NCBI RefSeq assembly: GCF_024171535.1
Contig: NZ_JALJZV010000018.1
Coordinates: 16,480 to 80,479, forward strand
Source of the DNA: Flavobacterium sp. HSC-61S13
GTDB taxonomy: Bacteria; Bacteroidota; Bacteroidia; Flavobacteriales; Flavobacteriaceae
Reading direction: 5' to 3'
Length of the DNA: 64,000 nt
Shown piece after piece: positions 43,119-51,854 of this stretch (positions within the stretch are counted from its first letter, which is position 1; each line of letters begins with the position of its first letter). Position numbers and translations under genes: made by a program. A model generated the notes under the pieces. It was not told the origin of the DNA. It saw nothing but the letters and a program-made list of their open reading frames with translations, and did no database searches.

Positions 43119-44054
43119 CTAATTCACTTCCAATCCCCAGTTCTTCAATTCTTCTTCACTCCACAATTCCGGAAAAAATATTCGGCGTTGGTATTGTGGA
43201 AGCATATACTTTTTCCAATCACTACCCCCTGTAGCCTCTTGCTTTCCTGGAACGCTTTCTATATATTTTTTAGCGGTATAAAAATGTCCCATAACCCAAG
43301 TAATGTTGACGGTTTTATCGTAATGACGCATAGCCGCAATCAGTTCAGGATTTTTTTGATCTTCTATTGGCAATTGGCAAAACTTCTGCCAGATGTTTGT
43401 TGTATTGTACTTTTTCATCGATTGTATAAATTCTTCTTTATACTTTCTTTCAAACTCTTGAATCAGATACGATTTCTCCCCTGTTTTATGATCTTTACCC
43501 GCTGCTTGCCAATACATGTGCTCGAAAGCGTGTTCGTAAGGCGTGTTTCGATCAATAGTAGCCCGAAAACGGATGTCGATCAAATTGATCAAGTCCGTCG
43601 ATGCGAATTCTATCAATCGGTATTGAGCGCTTTGAAAACCACTAGCCGGGGTAAGCGTGTTTCTGAACTTCATATACTGTTCAACATCCATACCATCTTT
43701 CATGATGGTAAAAGAAGTTGTTAACATATCAAAATACCGACTGATTCTCATCAGTTTGTCTGTAAACAGATCGGTGGCTACCGTTTCCACATCTGTCAGC
43801 TGGTTCATCTCCCAAAGAATCATTTTAAACAGCAATTCATTGACTTGATGATACATAATAAACACCATCTCATCGGGAAGTATACTGCGCTGTGTTTGTA
43901 AACTGAGCAAGGCATCTGTTTGAATATAATCCCAATAAGTAATTGGTTTTGCCCAACGTAGACCTTCTAAATGGGTTTGTGTTTTTTGCCCAATTTGCGC
44001 AAACTTTTCTTCTAAAGCTGCTATCTGTGGCTGAAGACTTGAATCGATATCCAT
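43119..44054 (-). CDS. Tryptophan 2,3-dioxygenase family protein
   Basis: A 311-residue protein of the haem-dependent tryptophan dioxygenase family, which converts L-tryptophan to N-formylkynurenine. Characteristic stretches are 'PITYWDYIQTDALLSLQTQR', 'PDEMVFIMYHQVNELLFKMI' (His near the haem edge), 'GFQSAQYRLIEFAS' and 'ATGGSDWKKYMLPQYQRRIF' near the C-terminus. It has no signal peptide. In this group the family is variably annotated, so substrate identity is inferred. It starts 9 nt after the DUF3108 gene and precedes the M23 gene by 21 nt. Amino-acid catabolism continues 1 kb away with hppD-hmgA. No other kynurenine gene is visible here. Confidence 0.85.
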   Translation of the reverse strand: MDIDSSLQPQIAALEEKFAQIGQKTQTHLEGLRWAKPITYWDYIQTDALLSLQTQRSILPDEMVFIMYHQVNELLFKMILWEMNQLTDVETVATDLFTDKLMRISRYFDMLTTSFTIMKDGMDVEQYMKFRNTLTPASGFQSAQYRLIEFASTDLINLIDIRFRATIDRNTPYEHAFEHMYWQAAGKDHKTGEKSYLIQEFERKYKEEFIQSMKKYNTTNIWQKFCQLPIEDQKNPELIAAMRHYDKTVNITWVMGHFYTAKKYIESVPGKQEATGGSDWKKYMLPQYQRRIFFPELWSEEELKNWGLEVN

Positions 44055-44063
44055 TCTTTACTT

Positions 44064-44837
44064 TTATTTTATTTTTAGTTCATTTTTCAATCCGCGATAT
44101 TCCTCCAAATCAGCAACTAGTGACCCAACTGCCAAACTTGCTTTGATACGCAAGGGAACTTTATTCTCGTCTGCTGAAACCCAAACCGTTAAACTTTCTT
44201 TTGCTTTAAATACCCTACCTGCTTGAACATAGGGCGTAAATTTCATGGCCTCAATAGTACCAAATTTTGTTTTAATATTCTCCTTCCCTTGGTACTTTAA
44301 CTTAAATTTAAAGACCTCTCCATCGAAGAACATATCAATTTCCAAAAACTCCCCTTGCTTCAGAGAATTGATTTTTGGATGATTTCTCAAATAATAAAAC
44401 GAAGATACAATGTCTTGAACATTTTCGGTAATCGGATAGGTGTTTTCCTCTTTATTTTTGTAATCTTTTACCAAAACGGTATTCTTATCGTGATTAAAGA
44501 AGCCCTCTTGATTTTTGGTATAACCGCCTTCATTGATTTTTCTAATAAATCGATACGGTTCGTTGGTGTTTTTATTGAAGTAGCTTTGATAATCATCTTC
44601 CACTTTAAAAAAGAACTTGGTCACACCAGTAGTATAACCATACCCTTTGGCATGTAGCAACTTTTTGCCATCATATTGAACCTCCTTAAGCTCCATAGTG
44701 GCAACACCTGCATTTACAATACCATAAGTGATTTTGAATTTAAAAAATTCTCCTGCAGCAAAAGCTTTATTCTGCTGAGCGAATAGACTGCTAGGAAATA
44801 GCAGTAAAAGAAAAAGCAATGGTGTGTAATTTTTCAT
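44064..44837 (-). CDS. DUF3108 exported protein
   Basis: A 257-residue exported protein. The ATG at 44837 gives the signal peptide MKNYTPLLFLLLLFPSSLFAQ. A longer frame from 44882 was rejected, because it would place 15 residues before the signal. The mature part is beta-rich with DUF3108 features: 'GEFFKFKITYGIVNAGVAT' at the start, 'TENVQDIVSSFYYLRNHPK' in the middle, and 'ENIKTKFGTIEAMKFTPYVQ' plus 'WVSADENKVPLRIKASLAVG' towards the end. Its role is unknown. It is the first gene of the operon with tryptophan dioxygenase, M23 peptidase and pgi (gaps of 9, 21 and -1 nt). A hairpin and a candidate promoter lie upstream, at 44867-44994. Confidence 0.85.
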   Translation of the reverse strand: MKNYTPLLFLLLLFPSSLFAQQNKAFAAGEFFKFKITYGIVNAGVATMELKEVQYDGKKLLHAKGYGYTTGVTKFFFKVEDDYQSYFNKNTNEPYRFIRKINEGGYTKNQEGFFNHDKNTVLVKDYKNKEENTYPITENVQDIVSSFYYLRNHPKINSLKQGEFLEIDMFFDGEVFKFKLKYQGKENIKTKFGTIEAMKFTPYVQAGRVFKAKESLTVWVSADENKVPLRIKASLAVGSLVADLEEYRGLKNELKIK

Positions 44838-44866
44838 AGTTGAATTTTTTATCAAAAATAAGAAAC

Positions 44867-44899
44867 AAAAAAACCCAGCCAAATAAATGACTGAGTTTT
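44867..44899 (-). terminator. Hairpin upstream of the DUF3108 operon (terminator or attenuator)
   Basis: A 9-bp stem (44870-44878 with 44891-44899) pairs better as minus-strand RNA, where the only non-Watson-Crick pair is a G-U wobble, and runs into a T tract on that strand. It lies 30 nt before the DUF3108 ATG, so it would cut off transcripts entering from upstream. Confidence 0.55.
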
Positions 44900-44986
44900 T
44901 ATGCTATTAACCAACCAAAAAACTATAAATTATGAAAAATTTATTACACTCCAACAAGGCTTATGACGACCTTATTTTTGCGAGTG

Positions 44987-44994
44987 CAAATGTA
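44987..44994 (-). promoter_or_regulatory. Putative -7 box facing the DUF3108 operon
   Basis: On the minus strand TACATTTG matches TAnnTTTG exactly. Transcription from here would reach the hairpin at 44867-44899 after about 110 nt. No -33 element at the normal distance was found. Confidence 0.4.
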
Positions 44995-45093
44995 TATCTT
45001 TTTTTTATTTATAGCAGACCATCGATGTCAATTAACTCTTTTTTAACTTTAAAAGCGTTTTTGGCGGTTTTTTTATGATTAATTAACTGAATA

Positions 45094-46254
45094 CTAAAGC
45101 GTTCCTCGCTTCTCTTGTTCTCTCTCAATCGATTCGAACAAGGCTTTAAAATTTCCAGCACCGAAACCTCTAGCACCCATTCTTTGAATAATTTCAAAGA
45201 AAAGTGTTGGACGGTCTTCTACCGGTTTTGTAAAGATTTGCAATAAATATCCTTCTTCATCAGCATCAATCATGATGGCTAATTTTTCCAATTCATCCAT
45301 ATCTTCATGCATCATTTCCATGTGCTCACCCAAACGAGCTGGAATCGCTTCATAGTAAGAATGAGGTGGTGCCGATAAGAACTCCACTCCTCTTGCTCTC
45401 AATTGCGTCACTGTAGTGATGATATCATCCGTAGCCACAGCGATATGCTGGATACCAGGACCTCCGTAAAAATCCAAGTATTCTTCAATTTGTGAACGTT
45501 TTGCCCCTTCTGCAGGCTCGTTAATTGGGAATTTAATTCTACCGTTTCCGTTTGACATTACTTTACTCATCAATGCAGAATACTCTGTGTGAATTTGCTT
45601 GTCATCAAAAGACAGGAAGTTAACAAAGCCCATAACATCTTCGTACCATTTCACCCAAGTGTCCATTTCATTCCATCCCACATTACCCACCATGTGGTCA
45701 ATGTATTTTAAACCTACTGGTTCTGGATTGTAGTCCGATTTCCACTCCACGTATCCCGGTAAAAATGTTCCCGTATAGTTTTTACGCTCCACAAACATAT
45801 GAACGGTTTCTCCGTAAGTATAGATACCCGCACGAACTACTTCACCAAATTCATCGGTTTCCACAGTTGGTTCCATATAGGATTTAGCTCCACGGCTTAC
45901 TGTTTCCTCATAAGATTTTCTAGCATCTTCTACCCAAAGAGCAACGATTTTAATACCGTCACCGTGTTTCACGATATGATCGTTTAAAGGTGAATCCGCA
46001 GTTAAAGGCGTAGTCAATACGATTCTTATTTTGTCTTGAACCAAGACATAAGAAGCACGATCTCTTACTCCTGTTTCCAATCCTGAGTATGCTAACGATT
46101 GAAAACCGAAAGCCGTTTTATAAAAGTGAGCCGCTTGTTTGGCGTTTCCTACATAAAACTCCACATAATCCGTTCCAAATAGAGGAAGAAAATCCTGCGC
46201 ACCTTCAAATATTTTTTCTAAGCCGAATTCTACTGACTTTACTTCTTTTTTCAT
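45094..46254 (-). CDS. hppD: 4-Hydroxyphenylpyruvate dioxygenase
   Basis: A 386-residue Fe(II) enzyme that converts 4-hydroxyphenylpyruvate to homogentisate in tyrosine catabolism. It contains two vicinal-oxygen-chelate domains. Iron ligands are expected in 'YIDHMVGNVGWNEMDTWV' (His), 'GPGIQHIAVATDDIITTV' (His) and 'RPTLFFEIIQRMGARGFG' (Glu); the last stretch, with 'GNFKALFESIEREQEKRG' at the end, is diagnostic. The start is the ATG at 46254. It follows hmgA by 33 nt on the same strand, so product and next enzyme are encoded together. No maleylacetoacetate isomerase or fumarylacetoacetase is in the window. Confidence 0.96.
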   Translation of the reverse strand: MKKEVKSVEFGLEKIFEGAQDFLPLFGTDYVEFYVGNAKQAAHFYKTAFGFQSLAYSGLETGVRDRASYVLVQDKIRIVLTTPLTADSPLNDHIVKHGDGIKIVALWVEDARKSYEETVSRGAKSYMEPTVETDEFGEVVRAGIYTYGETVHMFVERKNYTGTFLPGYVEWKSDYNPEPVGLKYIDHMVGNVGWNEMDTWVKWYEDVMGFVNFLSFDDKQIHTEYSALMSKVMSNGNGRIKFPINEPAEGAKRSQIEEYLDFYGGPGIQHIAVATDDIITTVTQLRARGVEFLSAPPHSYYEAIPARLGEHMEMMHEDMDELEKLAIMIDADEEGYLLQIFTKPVEDRPTLFFEIIQRMGARGFGAGNFKALFESIEREQEKRGTL

Positions 46255-46287
46255 TTTAAATTCTTGTTTTGAGTGTTAGTTGTTTTT

Positions 46288-47454
46288 TTATTTGTGACCA
46301 TCAAGCCACGACTGATAATAGGATTCATCCGCAATTTGCATTGCTTCTTCTGTCAGCATCAACGGTTTAAAGGTATCTACCATAACCGCCAATTCTTCAG
46401 TGCTTGTTTTTCCAATACTACGCTCTACAGCACCCGGGTGCGGTCCGTGAGGAATACCCGCTGGGTGAAGGGAAATGTGTCCGGCTTCGATATCGTTTCT
46501 ACTCATAAAATCCCCATCTACATAATACAATACCTCATCACTGTCAATATTACTGTGATTGTAAGGTGCTGGTATAGAGTCAGGATGGTAATCGTACAAA
46601 CGCGGTACAAAGGAGCAGATTACAAACGCATCGGTCTCAAAGGTTTGATGAACCGGTGGCGGTTGATGTATACGTCCTGTAATCGGTTCGAAATCGTGAA
46701 TGGAAAAAGCATACGGATAATTATAACCATCATAACCAACTACATCAAAAGGATGTGTCGCATACACCATATCGAAGATCTCATCTTGTTTTCTGACCTT
46801 AATCAAAAAATCCCCTTTTTCGTCATGAGTTTCCAAATGATCCGGGCGACGAATGTCTCTCTCGCAAAATGGCGAATGCTCTAGTAATTGTCCAAACCAG
46901 TTACGGTATCTCTTAGGGGTATATATGGGCCTTCTAGACTCTACAATAAACAACCTGTTGTCTTCCGTATCAAAATCTATCTTATAAATTACTCCTCGCG
47001 GAATCAATAGATAATCGCCATATTTGAAAGTCAGGTTCCCCAACATAGTTCTCAGAGTACCCGTTCCTCTATGAACGAAGATCAATTCATCCGAATCGGT
47101 ATTTTTATAAAAATATTCTGAAGTAGAAGCCTGAGGTGCTGCCAATACAATCGTACAATCGCTATTGGTCAAAACTGCTTTACGACTTTCTAAAAAGTCC
47201 TGCTCCGGTTTTACTTGAAATCCACGTAGACGATAAGATTGAATGTTGTTTGCTCGCGCAATCTTTGGTGCAACACTATATTGTCCTTTAATCTCTTTTA
47301 CTTGAGTCGGACGATGTTCGTGATACATATTTGTCGACATTCCATCAAAACCAATAGTTCCGAAGAGTTGTTCGTAATACAAATCTCCATTTGGTTTTCT
47401 AAAAATAGTATGTCTTTTCGGCGGAATTTTTCCTAATTGATGATATAAGGGCAT
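46288..47454 (-). CDS. hmgA: Homogentisate 1,2-dioxygenase
   Basis: A 388-residue cupin-fold iron enzyme that opens the homogentisate ring to maleylacetoacetate. Homology motifs include 'MPLYHQLGKIPPKRHTIFRK' at the N-terminus, 'FVHRGTGTLRTMLGNLTFKY', 'GDYLLIPRGVIYKIDF', 'NIDSDEVLYYVDGDFMSRN' and 'SLHPAGIPHGPHPGAVERSI', with the expected iron-binding His/Glu residues in the last two. It is shorter than the animal enzyme (about 445 residues), as usual for this bacterial branch. It is the first gene of an hmgA-hppD operon, directly linking two successive steps. A 216-bp gap without genes precedes it. Confidence 0.95.
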   Translation of the reverse strand: MPLYHQLGKIPPKRHTIFRKPNGDLYYEQLFGTIGFDGMSTNMYHEHRPTQVKEIKGQYSVAPKIARANNIQSYRLRGFQVKPEQDFLESRKAVLTNSDCTIVLAAPQASTSEYFYKNTDSDELIFVHRGTGTLRTMLGNLTFKYGDYLLIPRGVIYKIDFDTEDNRLFIVESRRPIYTPKRYRNWFGQLLEHSPFCERDIRRPDHLETHDEKGDFLIKVRKQDEIFDMVYATHPFDVVGYDGYNYPYAFSIHDFEPITGRIHQPPPVHQTFETDAFVICSFVPRLYDYHPDSIPAPYNHSNIDSDEVLYYVDGDFMSRNDIEAGHISLHPAGIPHGPHPGAVERSIGKTSTEELAVMVDTFKPLMLTEEAMQIADESYYQSWLDGHK

Positions 47455-47670
47455 AATTACTTTGTTTGATTAATGCTAGTTATTCTTATCTACAAAGTTG
47501 CAATCTCATTCAGGATTTCTCTTGATCAGATATTTAATTAATGCCAATAAACCGTTCCAAGTTGTCTTCATTACTTTACAAATATCGAGAAAAAAATAAC
47601 ATCTGCAATTTTCTAGCTTAAAAATAATGCATTTATTTCAAAACGGCTGTAGTATTTTAATATTTAACAA

Positions 47671-49875
47671 TTAAAACCAAAATCCCACTCCAAACCAAGT
47701 ATAATGTGTACGGGTCTCAGGAGACCAAGAATGTTTTACCTCTATAGGTCCTAGTAGGGTTTCCATACCATATCCAATAGCATAACCCGAATATTTGGGC
47801 GCTGAAATCCAGTCTGTCGTTTCAAAGAGACCGTTGCCTATATTGGCATAATTGGCCGTAAAATTGACGTGATTTTTCTTAAAGATTTCATAGTCCAACT
47901 GTATACTCCCTTTGATGTAGGAATTATCAAATAAATTGAGGTAATCATATCCAAAGAAAGGGACCACGTTTGTGGTTTCCGCAAAGCCATACCCTCCTAA
48001 GAAATAATTGAAAAAAGAGGCCTTAGGCTGAGAGCCGAAGGTCATTCCGACCTCGGAATGCAATTGTAGAGACAATCGCTTATAAATTCGTTTGACAAAA
48101 CCTATTTCTGCATTTATTTGCGAAAAGGGTTCAAAATCACCATTGTAATCACTCGAATACACATATTGGGTGTAATCGCCTTTCATGATAAAGCCCTTGG
48201 TGGGGAAGTATTTATTATCATAACTGTCAAAGGTCACGTAAGCATGGCCCGCAACATAATGGCTCTTATCAAATATCGCTCGATCCAAACTGATGGTCTT
48301 GGATTGAACGTTTAAGTATCTGTGCTGAGCCCCTATTCCGATTAAAAATTTCTGTGCAAAGATGGTTTGAAAATATAAGCGGTTGGACAATTCTTCATAA
48401 TCCATACTAATGCTACCCACAGCAATACCTTCCCTAATCAAATCGGGAAAGGGAACCGTTCGCGAAAACTTTTTTAGCTTCGAGGATAAACCCACGCTCC
48501 AATAAAAACCGTTGTCGATATAGTAATTAAAATTGTATCTGAAATTATCACCCAAAATTACATCCAAAGATGCCACGTCGTTTTTAAACAACAATTTTTT
48601 CTGTGTTAGATTGACCAAGGCGGCACTTTTGTACAAACCATCGTAGTGAAGCCCCAATTTTAAGTATCGTCGGACTGGATTTTCATCCAATCGAACCTGT
48701 AATATATCCTCTTCTCCATCTTGGACAAATTGGTAAGCAATACCACTAAAGTTTTGGGTACCGTTTAGGTTATCCACTCCCTTACCAAGTTGCTCGTAGG
48801 TGATTTTCGAATGGGATCTAAAGCCCAGTTTTCCTTGTACATAACTTGCCGTATAGGTTTCCAAAGGATTGGTGTCAATGGATGAAATGTGAAGTGTATC
48901 ATTAAATTTAGGTACATAATGATCGCGAAAGGCATCAAAATTGCCTCCAATTTTCAGCAGCTCTTCTTTAGATAATTCTGCTGCTTCTTCTCCTTTTTTG
49001 ATAATGTCCTTGCCGACGTCAAAAGAAACAACGTTATATCCAGCAATATCGGGTTTGATATAGATATCCGTTTTTTTCTTCTTGCGTTGCATCTGCCTGA
49101 TGGTTGAGAAATTGGAAATCTGCAACAACAAATCAGTCGCTCCGGTGATGGTATTTCTATCTTTTAAACCGTCTTGAACATCTACCCCAATAACAATATC
49201 TGCCCCCATATCCCTTAATTCCTGTAAGGGATAGTTATTAACCACGCCTCCATCAATCAACATCACGCCATCAATTTCCACAGGCGAGTACAAAGACGGA
49301 AAAGCACCGCTGGCTAATATGGCTTGAGGTAGATTGCCCGATCGTAGAATTACAGGTTCGCCCGTTTCGGCATTGGTAGCTACACATAGAAACGGAATCT
49401 GAAGTTCATCGAAGTCTCTAACGTGTCGCACATGCGCCAACAACCTGCTCAATAAATTGTAGTTATACATCCCCTTAGACAGGGCTTTTGGGACACCGAT
49501 TTTAAAGTTCTCAAAGGGTAAACTGACCGTATAAATCTCGTCGTTTTTCTTTTCGTAAAAGGACTTTGAAATTCGAGGTACATAATCTTGTATCAAAGCG
49601 TCAGAATCCACTTTCTGGAAGATGGAATCCAATTCTGTGGCGGTATAACCGGCCGCATACAACCCTCCAATAATCGCCCCCATACTGGTTCCGGCTATAT
49701 AATCAACTTTAACCCCAGCTTCTTCAATCACCTTAAGCACACCGATATGAGCCAAGCCCTTTGCACCACCACCACTTAGCACTACTCCTATTTTCGGGCG
49801 CTCAGCTTCTTGCTCTTGAGCCACTACTACAGCTGTCATGCAAAAGAACACCAAAACAACCAAAAAGTTTTTCAT
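47671..49875 (-). CDS. Patatin-like phospholipase with outer-membrane barrel domain
   Basis: A 734-residue exported protein. The ATG at 49875 opens a signal peptide ending 'TAVVVAQ'; a longer frame from 49917 was rejected. The patatin domain has the oxyanion-hole 'VVLSGGGAKGLAHIGVL', the nucleophile Ser64 in 'GTSMG', and the catalytic Asp of 'LIDGGVVNNYPLQEL' (near residue 210). The C-terminal half (about 330-734) is rich in alternating aromatic strands and ends 'TWFGVGFWF', like the Omp85/surface-antigen barrel of PlpD-type autotransporters. It probably hydrolyses lipids at the outer membrane or after release. It starts 54 nt after uvrC ends and may be co-transcribed with it. Confidence 0.92.
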   Translation of the reverse strand: MKNFLVVLVFFCMTAVVVAQEQEAERPKIGVVLSGGGAKGLAHIGVLKVIEEAGVKVDYIAGTSMGAIIGGLYAAGYTATELDSIFQKVDSDALIQDYVPRISKSFYEKKNDEIYTVSLPFENFKIGVPKALSKGMYNYNLLSRLLAHVRHVRDFDELQIPFLCVATNAETGEPVILRSGNLPQAILASGAFPSLYSPVEIDGVMLIDGGVVNNYPLQELRDMGADIVIGVDVQDGLKDRNTITGATDLLLQISNFSTIRQMQRKKKKTDIYIKPDIAGYNVVSFDVGKDIIKKGEEAAELSKEELLKIGGNFDAFRDHYVPKFNDTLHISSIDTNPLETYTASYVQGKLGFRSHSKITYEQLGKGVDNLNGTQNFSGIAYQFVQDGEEDILQVRLDENPVRRYLKLGLHYDGLYKSAALVNLTQKKLLFKNDVASLDVILGDNFRYNFNYYIDNGFYWSVGLSSKLKKFSRTVPFPDLIREGIAVGSISMDYEELSNRLYFQTIFAQKFLIGIGAQHRYLNVQSKTISLDRAIFDKSHYVAGHAYVTFDSYDNKYFPTKGFIMKGDYTQYVYSSDYNGDFEPFSQINAEIGFVKRIYKRLSLQLHSEVGMTFGSQPKASFFNYFLGGYGFAETTNVVPFFGYDYLNLFDNSYIKGSIQLDYEIFKKNHVNFTANYANIGNGLFETTDWISAPKYSGYAIGYGMETLLGPIEVKHSWSPETRTHYTWFGVGFWF

Positions 49876-49929
49876 ATCTAAATACCTATTGACTTTTGAA
49901 ATTAATGATGCCCTCATAGTAAGTGTTTT

Positions 49930-51726
49930 TTATTCCTTATTATAAAATTGGAGTATTTTTCTAGCCTTAGAAACCCCCACTACCGCTTCTAACTCTTTCT
50001 CCGTTGCTTCTTTTATTCGTTTTACAGATTTAAAATGCCCGATTAAAACCTCGGTGGTTTTTTCACCAATCCCAGGAATATCGTCTAACGAGGTCTGTAT
50101 TGCCCCCTTACTTCTCTTGTCTCGATGGAAGGTAATTCCAAATCGATGCGCCTCGTTTCGAAGATACTGAATAACTTTCAAGGTTTCGGATTTTTTATCC
50201 AAATAAAGTGGAATATTATCTCCTGGATAAAACAATTCCTCCAATCGTTTAGCGATACCGATAATGGCGATTTTTCCACGAAGACCGAGTTCATCCAAAC
50301 TCTTCAAGGCTGACGACAACTGCCCTTTACCGCCGTCAATAATAATCAACTGTGGCAACGGCTGATTTTCATCCATAAGCCGCTTATATCGCCTGTAAAC
50401 CACTTCTTCCATCGAAGCAAAGTCGTTGGGACCCTCGACGGTTTTAATATTAAAATGTCTGTAATCTTTTTTACTGGGCTTTCCATCTTTAAACACCACG
50501 CAAGCAGCAACCGGATTGGTTCCCTGAATGTTAGAGTTGTCAAAACATTCGATGTGTCGAGGCTCTACACTCAAGCGCAAATCCTTTTTCATCTGCTGCA
50601 TAATGCGATTAGCATGACGCTCCGGATCAACGATTTTCACTTGCTTCATCTGATCGAGTCGGTAGAATCGTGCATTGCGTTCCGACAAGTCCAGTATTTT
50701 CTTTTTATCACCCAACTTAGGTACAGTAATTACTAAATCTTTACCCAAATCTACCTCAAACGGTACGATGATCTCTTTGGACATTAGGTGAAACCGCTCA
50801 CGCAATTCCACAATAGCCAATTCGAGCAATTCCAAATCGGTTTCGTCCAACTTTTTCTTCAGCTCCATCGTATGCGAGCGAATAATTGCCCCGTGCGAAA
50901 CCTGTAAAAAATTGACATAAGCCATCGCCTCATCCGATGTAATGGAAAAAACATCAATATTGGAAATCTTGGGATTTATAATGGTGGAACGCGACTGGTA
51001 GTTTTCCAGGGTTTCCATTTTCTCTTTGATCTTCTGCGCCTCTTCAAACTTCATTTCCGATGCCAATCGCATCATGTGGTTTCTAAAATCTTTTAAACTC
51101 TCTTTGAAATTCCCTTTTAAGATCTCTCGAATCGCATCGATTTTTTTGGTGTATTCCACCTCGGTTTCATATCCCTCACACGGACCGTGACAATTACCAA
51201 TATGATATTCCAAACAAACTTTGTACTTTCCAGCATTGATGTTGGTTAATGACAAATCATAAGCGCAGTTTCGCAAAGGATACAATTCTTTAATCAAGTC
51301 CAACAAGGTGTGCACCGTTTTACCGCTGGTATAGGGTCCGAAATATTCCGAACCGTCTTTAACCATGTTTCTAGTCGAAAACACCCTTGGAAAAGCCTCT
51401 CTTTTGATGCAAATCCACGGATAGGTTTTATCGTCTTTCAGCAATACATTGTATCTGGGCTGTAATCGCTTGATCAAATTGTTTTCCAACAATAAAGCAT
51501 CGGTCTCCGTCGGAACAACAATGTGTTTGATAGAAACGATCTTTTTAACTAGAACATTGGTCTTACCGTTATCGTGAATTTTGTTAAAGTAGGAAGCTAC
51601 GCGTTTACGAAGATTCTTAGCCTTACCGACATATAAGATTTTATCGTCCTTATCAAAATACTGATATACACCAGGTTCATCAGGCAGTGTCTTAATCTGT
51701 AATTCTAAAGAGGATGCGTACTTCAT
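49930..51726 (-). CDS. uvrC: Excinuclease ABC subunit C
   Basis: A 598-residue nucleotide-excision repair endonuclease that makes both incisions around a lesion bound by UvrB. The N-terminal GIY-YIG nuclease domain ('LPDEPGVYQYFDKDDKILYV', 'GKAKNLRKRVASYF') makes the 3' cut. The UvrBC motif lies at about residues 205-240, the RNase-H-like domain that makes the 5' cut contains 'IECFDNSNIQGTNPVAACVV', and C-terminal helix-hairpin-helix motifs read 'SLDDIPGIGEKTTEVLIGHF'. Length is normal. It is divergent from the desuccinylase-family gene and precedes the patatin gene. Mfd, encoded at 21-25 kb, feeds the same repair system. Confidence 0.97.
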   Translation of the reverse strand: MKYASSLELQIKTLPDEPGVYQYFDKDDKILYVGKAKNLRKRVASYFNKIHDNGKTNVLVKKIVSIKHIVVPTETDALLLENNLIKRLQPRYNVLLKDDKTYPWICIKREAFPRVFSTRNMVKDGSEYFGPYTSGKTVHTLLDLIKELYPLRNCAYDLSLTNINAGKYKVCLEYHIGNCHGPCEGYETEVEYTKKIDAIREILKGNFKESLKDFRNHMMRLASEMKFEEAQKIKEKMETLENYQSRSTIINPKISNIDVFSITSDEAMAYVNFLQVSHGAIIRSHTMELKKKLDETDLELLELAIVELRERFHLMSKEIIVPFEVDLGKDLVITVPKLGDKKKILDLSERNARFYRLDQMKQVKIVDPERHANRIMQQMKKDLRLSVEPRHIECFDNSNIQGTNPVAACVVFKDGKPSKKDYRHFNIKTVEGPNDFASMEEVVYRRYKRLMDENQPLPQLIIIDGGKGQLSSALKSLDELGLRGKIAIIGIAKRLEELFYPGDNIPLYLDKKSETLKVIQYLRNEAHRFGITFHRDKRSKGAIQTSLDDIPGIGEKTTEVLIGHFKSVKRIKEATEKELEAVVGVSKARKILQFYNKE

Positions 51727-51807
51727 GGGAATATTGGTCTTCGCGTTTTATCACTAACAAAAGTAACGCCTTATCGTGGATAATTCAAATCAAGGGTTTA
51801 AATATAA

Positions 51808-51837
51808 TTGTCGGGAACTTGCTTTTTAGTACATTTA
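51808..51837 (+). promoter_or_regulatory. Putative promoter of the desuccinylase-fau pair
   Basis: TTG at 51808-51810 and TACATTTA at 51830-51837 are separated by 19 nt, the preferred Bacteroidetes spacing. The second box differs from TAnnTTTG only in the last base. It lies 17 nt before the ATG at 51855. Confidence 0.5.
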
Positions 51838-51854
51838 TATTTTAATAGCCTTCT

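Noticed and set aside
43101..43724. 207-codon frame antisense to the tryptophan dioxygenase gene
   Set aside because: It is a shadow of a conserved enzyme on the other strand, with low-complexity aromatic sequence.
44932..45078. Small plus-strand frame of 48 codons
   Set aside because: A plausible ATG context but no homology, and it overlaps a better-supported promoter-hairpin pair on the other strand.
46273..46884. 203-codon frame antisense to hmgA
   Set aside because: It lies entirely opposite a well-supported gene and its protein has no recognisable feature.
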